DNA from: Paracoccaceae bacterium
GTDB lineage: Bacteria; Pseudomonadota; Alphaproteobacteria; Rhodobacterales; Rhodobacteraceae
Length of the DNA: 64,000 nt
NCBI GenBank assembly: GCA_019454225.1
Contig: CP075370.1
Coordinates: 796,001-860,000, forward strand
Direction of reading: 5' to 3'
The translations under genes were made by a program, and so were the position numbers. The notes under the pieces were generated by a model. The model did no database searches. It worked only from the letters and a program-made list of their open reading frames with translations, and was not told the DNA's origin. How positions within the stretch are numbered: position 1 is the first letter of the stretch; each line of letters opens with the position of its first letter. Positions 37,190 to 45,067 of the stretch are shown piece by piece.

Positions 37190-37216
37190 GGGCCCCGCCG
37201 ACCGGCGGGGCCCTTT
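37190..37216 (+). terminator. Terminator of rpmI-rplT
   Basis: GGGCCCCGCC (37190-37199), a four-base loop GACC and GGCGGGGCCC (37204-37213) form a perfect 10-bp GC stem followed by TTT. It separates rplT from pheS. Confidence 0.85.
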
Positions 37217-37355
37217 CGCATTGCGGCGCCGGGTTTCCGCCCTGCCCGCGCGGATCGGTGCCGCGCGGCCGGGAATGGCCGTGCCGGTCCCGCCCGCCCG
37301 CTTGCATTCGCCGCCCCGCGCCGCTAGCACCCGGTCGACCGACAGGAGAGGTGCC

Positions 37356-38438
37356 ATGCAGGGCCTGGACAGCTTGCGCGACAAGTATATCGCCGCCGTT
37401 GCCGCCGCCACGGGCGAAGCCGCGCTGGACGAGGTGCGGGTTGCCGCGCTGGGCAAGAAGGGCGAGATCTCGGCCCTGATGGCGGGACTGGGCCGGATGG
37501 CGCCCGAGGAACGCAAGGCGGCGGGTGCGGCCTTCAACGCGCTGAAGGACGAGATCGAGGCGGCCGTCCGGGCCAGGCGCGCGGGCCTGGCCGATGCGGC
37601 GCTTGATGCGCGGCTGCGGTCGGAGTGGCTGGACGTGACGCTGCCCGCCCGGCCCCGGCCGCGCGGCACGATCCATCCGGTCAGCCAGGTGATGGACGAA
37701 CTGACGGCGATCTTCGCCGACATGGGCTTTGCCGTGGCCGAGGGGCCGCAGGTGGAAAGCGACTGGTTCAATTTCGATGCGCTGAACATCCCGCCCGAGC
37801 ATCCCGCCCGGCAGGAGCATGACACGTTCTTCATGCACCGTGCCGAGGGCGACAACCGCCCGCCGCATGTGCTGCGCACCCACACCAGCCCGGTGCAGAT
37901 CCGGGCGATGCAGGCACAGGGGGCGCCGATCCGGGTGATCGCGCCCGGGCGCGTCTATCGCATGGACATGGACCAGACCCACACGCCGATGTTCCACCAG
38001 GTCGAAGGGCTGGCCATCGACCGCGACATCAGCATGGCCAACCTGAAATGGTGCCTTGAGGAGTTCTGCCGCGCGTTCTTTGAGGTGGACCGGGTGGAAC
38101 TGCGGTTCCGCGCGTCGCATTTCCCCTTCACCGAACCCTCGGCCGAGGTCGACATCCGCTATTCCAACGTGGGCGGCCAGTTGCGGATCGGCGAGGGCGA
38201 CAAGTGGATGGAGATCCTCGGGTCGGGCATGGTGCATCCCAAGGTGCTGGCGGCGGCGGGGGTGGACCCCGAGCGCTATCAGGGCTTTGCCTTCGGCATG
38301 GGGATCGACCGGATCGCGATGCTGAAATACGGCATCCCCGACCTGCGCGCCTTTTTCGAGGCCGACCTGCGCTGGCTGCGCCACTACGGCTTTGCGGCGC
38401 TGGACCGGCCCGATCTGGCGGCGGGGCTGTCGGCCTGA
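37356..38438 (+). CDS. pheS: Phenylalanyl-tRNA synthetase alpha subunit
   Basis: A 360-residue class II synthetase subunit. It has an N-terminal coiled-coil arm ([23 protein letters not shown] in parts), motif 2 around [33 protein letters not shown], and motif 3 [20 protein letters not shown]. It aminoacylates tRNA-Phe as an alpha2-beta2 tetramer with PheT. GACAGGAGAGG precedes the ATG at 37356. Unusually, pheT does not follow directly: a gene on the other strand lies between. Confidence 0.97.
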   Translation: MQGLDSLRDKYIAAVAAATGEAALDEVRVAALGKKGEISALMAGLGRMAPEERKAAGAAFNALKDEIEAAVRARRAGLADAALDARLRSEWLDVTLPARPRPRGTIHPVSQVMDELTAIFADMGFAVAEGPQVESDWFNFDALNIPPEHPARQEHDTFFMHRAEGDNRPPHVLRTHTSPVQIRAMQAQGAPIRVIAPGRVYRMDMDQTHTPMFHQVEGLAIDRDISMANLKWCLEEFCRAFFEVDRVELRFRASHFPFTEPSAEVDIRYSNVGGQLRIGEGDKWMEILGSGMVHPKVLAAAGVDPERYQGFAFGMGIDRIAMLKYGIPDLRAFFEADLRWLRHYGFAALDRPDLAAGLSA

Positions 38439-38450
38439 GACCAGGCCAGC

Positions 38451-39368
38451 CTAGACCCGCCACCTGTCCAGCATCGCGGCCCCCTGATACCCGCGCACCG
38501 CGCGGCCGGCCAGCACGTCCATCGTGCTGCCGAGGTCGAGCGCGACGGCGCCCGCCGCCGCGGCATCGACGCAGAGCGGCTTGGCGCAGGACCCGGCGGC
38601 GATCAGCATGACAAGACCCGGGCGCGCAGCGGCCAGGGTCTGGGCCCGGACACGGGGCAGGGCGTCGGGATAGAGCGGTTCGCCTGCCAGATCGCCCGAC
38701 TCGGCCGCGCCGGGGATGTGGACCTCGGCCGCAAGGCGGGCGTTGCAGGCGGTGGCAAGCCGGGCGTGGAAGCCGGACCCCCGGCACGAGACGATGCCGA
38801 TCTCGCGCCCCGCCAGCAGACCCGCCAGATGCGGCAGCAGGGCGACATGCACCCATGTGTCGGGATAGACGGCCTGGCGCGCATGGCGACCGGCGGCGGT
38901 GAAGGCGTGCTGCACCCAGGTGGCGCCCACCCAGCCGCGAATGTCGGGCACGCGGTGCGGTTCGGGTGCGGCGATCAGGCGGGCGTGCAGCGCGGGGCTG
39001 CGGGCGGCGGTAACCACGTCGGCGGCCTCGACGGCCCGGGCCACCTCGGCCGCGAGATGGTGCATCTGTCCGGCGGTCCAGTCGCGGCGCCCGAAGTAGT
39101 TGGACATCTGCACCGCCCAGATGAAATCCCCCAGCCGTTCGAACCCCGGGGTTCCGTGAAACAACGCGCAGCCGTCGCCATCGCCCATGCGCACCAGCGA
39201 AAAGCCGCGTTCCGCATCGGCCGCATCGCGGATTCGCGCCACCACATCGCCGATGGTGACGAACGGGCCAGTGGCGACCGGCCGGCTGTCATAGGCCGCG
39301 CGATAGGCGAAATACTCGGCCTTCACCTCGGGCGGCATGCGTTTGCGCGGGGGCGGTGCGTCGGTCAT
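38451..39368 (-). CDS. GT-D-fold glycosyltransferase-like protein
   Basis: A 305-residue protein containing SLVRMGDGDGCALFHG, close to the VRFGDGE motif of GT-D (DUF1792-type) glycosyltransferases, and a C-terminal LIAAGSCAKPLCVDAAAAGAVALDLGSTMDVLAG (read in parts), which resembles their LGPTA.VLA...G...LDIG end. The second acidic residue of the motif is Asp rather than Glu. No signal peptide or membrane helix. It lies opposite and between pheS and pheT. Substrate unknown; the assignment rests on motif similarity only. Confidence 0.55.
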   Translation of the reverse strand: MTDAPPPRKRMPPEVKAEYFAYRAAYDSRPVATGPFVTIGDVVARIRDAADAERGFSLVRMGDGDGCALFHGTPGFERLGDFIWAVQMSNYFGRRDWTAGQMHHLAAEVARAVEAADVVTAARSPALHARLIAAPEPHRVPDIRGWVGATWVQHAFTAAGRHARQAVYPDTWVHVALLPHLAGLLAGREIGIVSCRGSGFHARLATACNARLAAEVHIPGAAESGDLAGEPLYPDALPRVRAQTLAAARPGLVMLIAAGSCAKPLCVDAAAAGAVALDLGSTMDVLAGRAVRGYQGAAMLDRWRV

Positions 39369-39474
39369 GGATGCAGACTGGCGGGGCGCGGCAGCGGCGG
39401 CAAGCCCCGCCCTTTTCCCCGCGCGGGGATTGCGCTATGCCCGCCCCGCATTGCCCCGCGAAAGGCCCCGCACG

Positions 39475-41892
39475 ATGAAATTCACCCTGTCCTGGCTGCG
39501 CGATCATCTGGAAACCGACGCGACCCTGGCCGAGATCACCGAGGCGCTGACCGATCTGGGCCACGAGGTCGAGGGGGTCGAGGATCCGGCGGCGCGGCTG
39601 GGGGCCTTTACCATCGCGCGGGTGATCGAGGCGGTTCAGCATCCGAATGCCGACCGGCTGCGCGTGTGCCGGGTGGAAACCCTGCCCGACGGCCCGGGGA
39701 CGGCCCCGGTGGAGGTTCAGGTGGTCTGCGGCGCGCCGAACGCGCGCACCGGGCTGGTGGGTGTGTTCGCGCCGCCCGGCACGCATGTGCCCGGCACCGG
39801 GGTCGACCTGAAGCCCGGGGTGATCCGGGGCGTGGAATCGAACGGGATGCTGTGTTCGGAACGCGAACTGATGCTGTCGGAGGATCATGACGGAATCATC
39901 GACCTGCCCGCCGATGCGCCGCTGGGCAAGCGGTTCATCGACTGGAAGGGTCTGAACGATCCGATGATCCATATCAAGGTCACGCCGAACCGGCCCGATG
40001 CGCTGGGCGTGCGGGGGATCGCGCGGGACTTGGCGGCGCGGGGGCTGGGGCGGCTGCGGCCCTTGCCGGTGCCGGTGATCGACGGTGCCTTTCCCTGCCC
40101 GGTCCGGGTGGAGATCGACGCGCGGCTGAAGGCCAGGGGCTGCCCGCTGTTCGCGGGCCGGGTGATCCGGGGGGTCAGCAACGGGCCATCGCCCGACTGG
40201 CTGGCGGCGCGGCTGCGGGCGATCGGGCTGCGACCGATCTCGGCGCTGGTCGACATCACCAACTTCTTCACCTTCGGCCTGAACCGGCCGCTGCATGTCT
40301 TCGATGCGGCGCTGGTGAAGGGCGCGCTGCGCATCCATCCGGCCGAGGGGGGCGAGACGCTTCTGGCACTTGACGGCAAGACCTATGCGATCGCCGCGGG
40401 CCAGATGCTGATTTCCGATGATCAGGGGCCGGAGTCGCTGGCCGGGATCATGGGGGGAGAGGCGTCGGGGGTGACCGCCGGCACGACCGAGGTCTTTCTG
40501 GAAAGCGCCTTCTGGGACCCGATCACGGTGGCTGCCACGGGGCGCGCACTGCGCATCAACTCGGATGCGCGCTACCGGTTCGAGCGGGGCGTGGACCCGG
40601 CCTTTACCCTGCCGGGGCTGGACCTGGCCACGCAGATGATCCTGGACATCTGCGGGGGCGAGGCGTCGTCGCTGGCGGTCGATGGCGCGGTGCCCGATAC
40701 GGCGCGCGCCTACCGGTTCGATCCGGCGCGGGCCAGCCGTCTTGTGGGCATGGAGATTTCCGAGGCCGACCAGCGGGCGACGCTGACCGCGCTTGGCTTC
40801 ACGCTGTCGGGTGACATGGCGGCGCCGCCGACCTGGCGCCCCGACGTTCAGGGCGAGGCCGATCTGGTGGAAGAGGTGGCGCGGGTGGCGTCGCTGGCGC
40901 GGCTGGTGGGAAAACCGCTGCGGCGCACCGACCCCGGCGTGCCCCGCCCGATCCTGACCGAGGCACAGCGGCGCGAGCGCACGGCGCGGCGGGTGATGGC
41001 CGGGCTTGGCTACAACGAATGCGTGACCTACAGCTTCATCGACCAGGCGGCCGCATCGCATTTCGGTGGCGGTACCGATGCGGTGCGGGTCGACAACCCG
41101 ATCAGTTCCGAGATGACGCATCTGCGGCCCGATCTGCTGCCGGGGCTGCTGCGCGCTGCCGCGCGCAACCAGGCGCGGGGCTTCATGGACCTGGCGCTGT
41201 TCGAGGTGGGGCCGGTGTTCGCGGGCGGAGAGCCCGGCGAACAGGCGATCATGGCCACCGGCCTGCTGGTGGGCATGACGGCGCCGCGCGATCCGCATGG
41301 CAGCCGCCGCGCGGCGGATGTGTTCGATGCCAGGGCGGATGCCGAGGCGGTGCTGGGGGCGCTGGGCGCGCCCGCGCGGATGCAGGTGACGCGCAAGGTT
41401 GACGGATGGTGGCATCCCGGCCGTTCGGGCGTGATCGGCCTTGGGCCGGTACGGCTGGCGGTGTTCGGCGAGGTGCATCCCCGGACGCTGCGCGACTTCG
41501 ACGTGAAGGGGCCTGCGGTCGCCTTCACGGTGGTTCCGGCGGCCGTGCCGCTGCCGAAGATGCGCAGCCCCACGCGGCCCGCGCTGCGCCTGTCGGATTT
41601 TCAGGCGGTGGAGCGCGATTTCGCCTTTGTGGTCGACGATGCGGTCGAGGCATCGACCGCCGTGAACGCGGCGCAAGGGGCGGACAAGGCGCTGATCGAG
41701 AGCGTGCGGGTGTTCGACCATTTCGCGGGCGACAAGGCGGCGGCGCAGATGGGGCCGGGGCGGAAATCGCTGGGTCTGACGGTACGCCTGCAGGCCCCCG
41801 ACCGGACGCTGACAGAGGCCGAGATCGAGGCCGTGGGGGCGAAGGTGGTCGAGAAGGTGGTCAAGGCGACAGGCGGCAGCCTGCGCGGGTGA
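39475..41892 (+). CDS. pheT: Phenylalanyl-tRNA synthetase beta subunit
   Basis: An 805-residue PheT. It starts MKFTLSWLRDHLETDATLAE, followed by an EMAP/tRNA-binding domain (about 40-150, VIEAVQHPNADRLRVCRVE), a B3/4 editing domain, a B5 domain, the catalytic-like core (LGYNECVTYSFID, NPISSEMTHLRPDLLPGLL) and a C-terminal anticodon-binding ferredoxin-like domain (SDFQAVERDFAFVVDD). It pairs with PheS. It lies 1036 bp beyond pheS and probably has its own promoter because of the intervening opposite-strand gene. Confidence 0.97.
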   Translation: MKFTLSWLRDHLETDATLAEITEALTDLGHEVEGVEDPAARLGAFTIARVIEAVQHPNADRLRVCRVETLPDGPGTAPVEVQVVCGAPNARTGLVGVFAPPGTHVPGTGVDLKPGVIRGVESNGMLCSERELMLSEDHDGIIDLPADAPLGKRFIDWKGLNDPMIHIKVTPNRPDALGVRGIARDLAARGLGRLRPLPVPVIDGAFPCPVRVEIDARLKARGCPLFAGRVIRGVSNGPSPDWLAARLRAIGLRPISALVDITNFFTFGLNRPLHVFDAALVKGALRIHPAEGGETLLALDGKTYAIAAGQMLISDDQGPESLAGIMGGEASGVTAGTTEVFLESAFWDPITVAATGRALRINSDARYRFERGVDPAFTLPGLDLATQMILDICGGEASSLAVDGAVPDTARAYRFDPARASRLVGMEISEADQRATLTALGFTLSGDMAAPPTWRPDVQGEADLVEEVARVASLARLVGKPLRRTDPGVPRPILTEAQRRERTARRVMAGLGYNECVTYSFIDQAAASHFGGGTDAVRVDNPISSEMTHLRPDLLPGLLRAAARNQARGFMDLALFEVGPVFAGGEPGEQAIMATGLLVGMTAPRDPHGSRRAADVFDARADAEAVLGALGAPARMQVTRKVDGWWHPGRSGVIGLGPVRLAVFGEVHPRTLRDFDVKGPAVAFTVVPAAVPLPKMRSPTRPALRLSDFQAVERDFAFVVDDAVEASTAVNAAQGADKALIESVRVFDHFAGDKAAAQMGPGRKSLGLTVRLQAPDRTLTEAEIEAVGAKVVEKVVKATGGSLRG

Positions 41893-41899
41893 TGGCCGG

Positions 41900-42577
41900 T
41901 CAGGTCTGGCCGGACGACAGGGCCTGCCGGACCTCGATGCTGAAGTCGCCCGGCAGGACACCGTCGAACAGCCCCATCCCCGTGGGCAGGTGCGAGGGTC
42001 GGCGGATGTCGGCGGCGCCGACGAAGATCTTGACCAGACGCGGCGCGTCCGGCGGCACGTCCCATTCCGCAACCACCCCCGTCACGCCGTCCAGCCGCAG
42101 CGACAGCAGGACCTCGGGGCCGTCGGAGCGATCAAGCGCCGCGATCAGGCCATCGTAGAGCGGGCCGAACAGGTCGACCTCGACGCCGAAACGTTCGACG
42201 CGCGCGACGCCCCGGGGCGTTTCGGCCTCGGGGGCGTGCAGCAGCAGGCGGTTGGCATCGGCCCGCCGGATCAGCAGGTCGACCTCGTCATGTTCGTGGT
42301 CGGAACCGAGGATCGACAGGCGCAGCAGATCGCCGCCCTGGCCTGCGGCATGGCCGGTGCCGCTGATCCGGTCGTCGCAGCGCAGGTCGTTGCCGGGTCC
42401 GGGCCGCATGTGGCGGCCGAAGGCCCGATGCCGGGTCAGGCCCCGGCAGAGGAACGTGGCGGGCAGCGGTGCCTTGCGTTCGTAAAGCGCGGGGCGTCCG
42501 TCTTCGGCAAAGGCGCCGATGCCGTTGTGGCCGCCGCCATCCACGAACCGCACGCGCCGCAGGGCAGGACCGTGCAT
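41900..42577 (-). CDS. Last gene of the AAA+ operon; unknown function
   Basis: A 225-residue protein starting MHGPALRRVRFVDGGGHNGIG, with no membrane helix or signal peptide. The sequence is beta-rich and acidic in its second half (DVPPDAPRLVKIFVGAADIRR). It has an EVDLLIRRADANRLLLHAPEAE region and a C-terminal SIEVRQALSSGQT. I do not recognise a family. It starts 11 bp after the DUF1523 gene stop on the same strand and so is probably the distal member of the eight-gene operon. It is convergent with pheT, 7 bp apart. Confidence 0.6.
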   Translation of the reverse strand: MHGPALRRVRFVDGGGHNGIGAFAEDGRPALYERKAPLPATFLCRGLTRHRAFGRHMRPGPGNDLRCDDRISGTGHAAGQGGDLLRLSILGSDHEHDEVDLLIRRADANRLLLHAPEAETPRGVARVERFGVEVDLFGPLYDGLIAALDRSDGPEVLLSLRLDGVTGVVAEWDVPPDAPRLVKIFVGAADIRRPSHLPTGMGLFDGVLPGDFSIEVRQALSSGQT

Positions 42578-42588
42578 CGCCGGGGTCC

Positions 42589-43239
42589 CTAGCGGCGCGG
42601 CTTGCTGCGCCAGGAGGCCAGCCAGTCGGAGAACCGCTGGCGCATGCTGCGGCGGCGGGAGTCGATGTCGTCCAGCGTGGCCGCGACGCGGTCCTGTGCC
42701 GGGTCGATCACCCGCTCGCGGAACTGCGCGAGCATCTTCCACACCATGAACACCAGGAAGATCAGCGTGGCGATGATCACCAGGTTCAGCCAGGGAACAA
42801 AGGTGACATCCGGGCCCTCGACCTCGCGCAGGGCGATGGCGTTGGGGAAGATCGTGAAGAACTCGTTGCGCCAGCCGTAGTGCTTGACCGCCACCCATTG
42901 CGGGCTGGCGGCGGTCGAGATCAGGTTCGATGCCTCGGCCTGCAGGTTGAAGCTGTTCAGCTTGAAGTAGGGTGGCCAGCCCCAGCCGGTATCCTCGTTG
43001 CGGTAGACGATGACGCGGCCGTTGGGGCGCACCGCCTCGATGAACTTGACGTCGCGGTTGGAAGCGGCGCCGGTGCCCACGTCGGGCGTGGCCCAGAAGA
43101 ACTGGTTCTCGCCAAAGTCGATGCGCCGCGTGTCGGTGGCGACGATGCGGACGATATCGGTCTGCGGCAGGGTGTAGTGCAGCGATGACAGGACCAGTGT
43201 CAGGATGGTGAGGATCAGGGTCCATTTGACGTAGCGCAT
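42589..43239 (-). CDS. DUF1523 membrane protein
   Basis: A 216-residue protein matching my recollection of DUF1523: MRYVKWTLILTILTLVLSSL, HYTLPQTDIVRIVATDTRRI, VKFIEAVRPNGRVIVYRNEDTGWGWPPYFK (read in parts) and WVAVKHYGWRNEFFTIFPNA. An N-terminal helix and a second helix at about 158-178 (WLNLVIIATLIFLVFMVWK) place residues 22-157 in the periplasm and a basic C-terminal coiled tail in the cytoplasm. Function unknown. It sits 9 bp after a two-helix protein in the AAA+ operon and could be the envelope-side sensor or anchor, which is inference. Confidence 0.8.
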   Translation of the reverse strand: MRYVKWTLILTILTLVLSSLHYTLPQTDIVRIVATDTRRIDFGENQFFWATPDVGTGAASNRDVKFIEAVRPNGRVIVYRNEDTGWGWPPYFKLNSFNLQAEASNLISTAASPQWVAVKHYGWRNEFFTIFPNAIALREVEGPDVTFVPWLNLVIIATLIFLVFMVWKMLAQFRERVIDPAQDRVAATLDDIDSRRRSMRQRFSDWLASWRSKPRR

Positions 43240-43248
43240 CGGCTGCCC

Positions 43249-43515
43249 CTAGTGGAAGTTCAGCAGGTATACGATCACCGATATAGCCACCGCCGGGATC
43301 ACATACACGAGCCAGATGAGCCGTCGCCGCAGACTTTTCTGGTAGGCGACCATGCCGGCCTCGATGAACGCACGCCGCTCGCCCGGCCCCTGCGCAGCAT
43401 CCCACTGCTTTTCCAGGCGTTCGCGGCGGACCGAGCGGGAGTAGATCGATACCACGACATAGACCAGGCTGAGCGCCAGGAAGCCGAAGACCATCAACTG
43501 GATCAACTGGATCAT
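43249..43515 (-). CDS. Two-helix membrane protein of the AAA+ operon
   Basis: An 88-residue protein: helix at about 3-23 (LIQLMVFGFLALSLVYVVVS), a basic/acidic cytoplasmic loop (RRERLEKQWDAAQGPGERRA) and a second helix at about 67-86 (LIWLVYVIPAVAISVIVYLL). The charge pattern predicts both ends outside and the loop inside. Its ATG overlaps the stop of the upstream 453-residue gene (ATGA), so the two are translationally coupled. Unrecognised family. Confidence 0.7.
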   Translation of the reverse strand: MIQLIQLMVFGFLALSLVYVVVSIYSRSVRRERLEKQWDAAQGPGERRAFIEAGMVAYQKSLRRRLIWLVYVIPAVAISVIVYLLNFH

Positions 43516-44873
43516 CGCATCCTCCGGACAGCGCCCCAGGGGCCGACCACGTCGATCATCGCGGGGGCTGCGGGCTTGGGTTCGGGGCGCGCGGCCTCGT
43601 CCATGCCGGGTTCGGGGCCGAACAGGGCGGCCCGCTGTCCCTGCTTGTCCACCAGATACTCGCGCTCCAGGAAGTCGGCCACATACTGCCGCTTGCGGTC
43701 GGACCAGCCGGCATAGGTGGCATAGAACAGTTCCTTGTGGGTCAGGTAGAGCTGCCGCACGTCGAGCGGCGCAAGTTCGGCCAGCAGCATGTTGACCAGA
43801 TCGCGGTCGGCATGGGCGCGCGAGCGCAGCGTGTAGAAGAAGGCAGGATGCGCCGAGGTGATCTCGGGCCAGTCGCCGCCGCCCTCGACCCAGCGCAGCA
43901 GCGCCGCAAGGCCCTTGAACTCGTCGGGCAGGGCCGAGCCCAGGCGGTGCGCGATCTTGCGCAGGTCGGCGCGGGTGGCGCCGCCGAGGTCGAGGTTCAG
44001 GTGGTCGGCGGCATCGACCAGCAGGAAATCCATCTTCTGCCGCAGGAGTGCTGCGGTATCGACGCCCTTCGCCTCGACGATCGATTCGACAAGGCCGTTC
44101 TTCACCAGCCAGTCCGCCACCATGTGCCGCTGCGACAGGTCCATGACCGTGGGGGCGCCGATCGGGCCCAGCGCCTTGCGCGGGGCGACGGTGATGACGG
44201 CGGGCGCCTTGACCCTGCGGAACACATAGAGCCCGCCGAAATGCGAGGTCCAGAAATTCGGCTGTTCGAAGGTCATGCGCGGCAGGTGGATCGGCACCCG
44301 CGTGACATCGCCGGTCTTCTTGGCCAGCCCGATCATCTCGGCGATCAGCAGGTCGTCGCGCCAGCCGTCGGGTTCCTTGCGGAAGCGGTCGATCAGCGCC
44401 GCCAGCCGGGCGGCATCGGCCACATGGCCGCCGATGGTATCGGCCTCGATGGTGATCTGGCGGATGTCCAGCAGCCGCGCGGGGGTATCGACCTCGTAGA
44501 CCGAGTTCTGCAGTTCCCCCGCCACGGCGTCGCGGGCGGTCAGGGCGAAAAGCTGGGATTCGTTCTGTTCGATGAACTGCCGCAGGATGCCGCGGCTGGT
44601 GGAGAACTTGATGTTGAGAAGCGGGGCGGATTTCTGCGCGGTGGTCAGCAGGATGAATTGCCGGTTGCAGCCGTTGGGGTTGAGATAGAGGTCATCGCCC
44701 AGTTCGTCCCCGATTTCGGGGGAATAGCCGGAGATGTCGATGTGGAAATCGGTCTGTTGCGTGGTCTTGCCGGTCAGGTGCTTCAGCGCGCGGTTGTAGC
44801 GTTCGACGAGGGCGGGGGAGGAGACCTCGATGAGGTTCCCGAACATGAGGCCGCGCTGGATGAGGAGTTTCAT
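43512..44873 (-). CDS. 453-residue soluble protein of the AAA+ operon
   Basis: A cytoplasmic protein without signal peptide or membrane helix. The N-terminus is MKLLIQRGLMFGNLIEVSSP. Distinct stretches are QTDFHIDISGYSPEIGDELG, DDLYLNPNGCNRQFILLTTA, TFEQPNFWTSHFGGLYVFRR and MVADWLVKNGLVESIVEAKG. The last 60 residues are Pro-rich and probably disordered. I recognise no catalytic motif; it may belong to a domain-of-unknown-function family restricted to related bacteria. Both its start and stop overlap neighbouring genes by 4 bp, so its stoichiometry is probably tied to them. Confidence 0.7.
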   Translation of the reverse strand: MKLLIQRGLMFGNLIEVSSPALVERYNRALKHLTGKTTQQTDFHIDISGYSPEIGDELGDDLYLNPNGCNRQFILLTTAQKSAPLLNIKFSTSRGILRQFIEQNESQLFALTARDAVAGELQNSVYEVDTPARLLDIRQITIEADTIGGHVADAARLAALIDRFRKEPDGWRDDLLIAEMIGLAKKTGDVTRVPIHLPRMTFEQPNFWTSHFGGLYVFRRVKAPAVITVAPRKALGPIGAPTVMDLSQRHMVADWLVKNGLVESIVEAKGVDTAALLRQKMDFLLVDAADHLNLDLGGATRADLRKIAHRLGSALPDEFKGLAALLRWVEGGGDWPEITSAHPAFFYTLRSRAHADRDLVNMLLAELAPLDVRQLYLTHKELFYATYAGWSDRKRQYVADFLEREYLVDKQGQRAALFGPEPGMDEAARPEPKPAAPAMIDVVGPWGAVRRMR

Positions 44874-45067
44874 GGGCCGCCTTCGTGATGTCGAACGAAG
44901 GCAGCGACTGATCCATAGTGATCCTTCACATGCTTTTGTTGGCTGATCATCATCTTGGAGCCTCGTTCAGGCCATCCATGGGCTTCGAACATCTGGCGCG
45001 TGCCGCCGTATTTTTCTCTGGCGATCCGCGCAATCGCTTTGGCATCCCAACCCGGTTCGTGTGCCAT
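44870..45067 (-). CDS. 65-residue protein of the AAA+ operon
   Basis: A small, charged, soluble protein: MAHEPGWDAKAIARIAREKY then GGTRQMFEAHGWPERG and VKDHYGSVAAFVRHHEGGP. The ATG at 45067 overlaps the last base of the AAA+ stop; a GTG at 45070 directly before it is an alternative start. GGAGGGG lies upstream. It ends with an ATGA overlap into the 453-residue gene. The small helical make-up suits an adaptor or subunit, but nothing identifies it. Confidence 0.6.
   Translation of the reverse strand: MAHEPGWDAKAIARIAREKYGGTRQMFEAHGWPERGSKMMISQQKHVKDHYGSVAAFVRHHEGGP

Noticed and set aside
34530..38384. Minus-strand open frame of 1284 codons opposite pyk, rpmI, rplT and pheS
   Set aside because: It runs antisense through four certain genes and its composition is low-complexity His/Arg/Gly. 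It reflects codon bias, not a gene.
39289..42072. Minus-strand open frame of 927 codons opposite pheT
   Set aside because: Antisense to a certain housekeeping gene; no domain or start signal.
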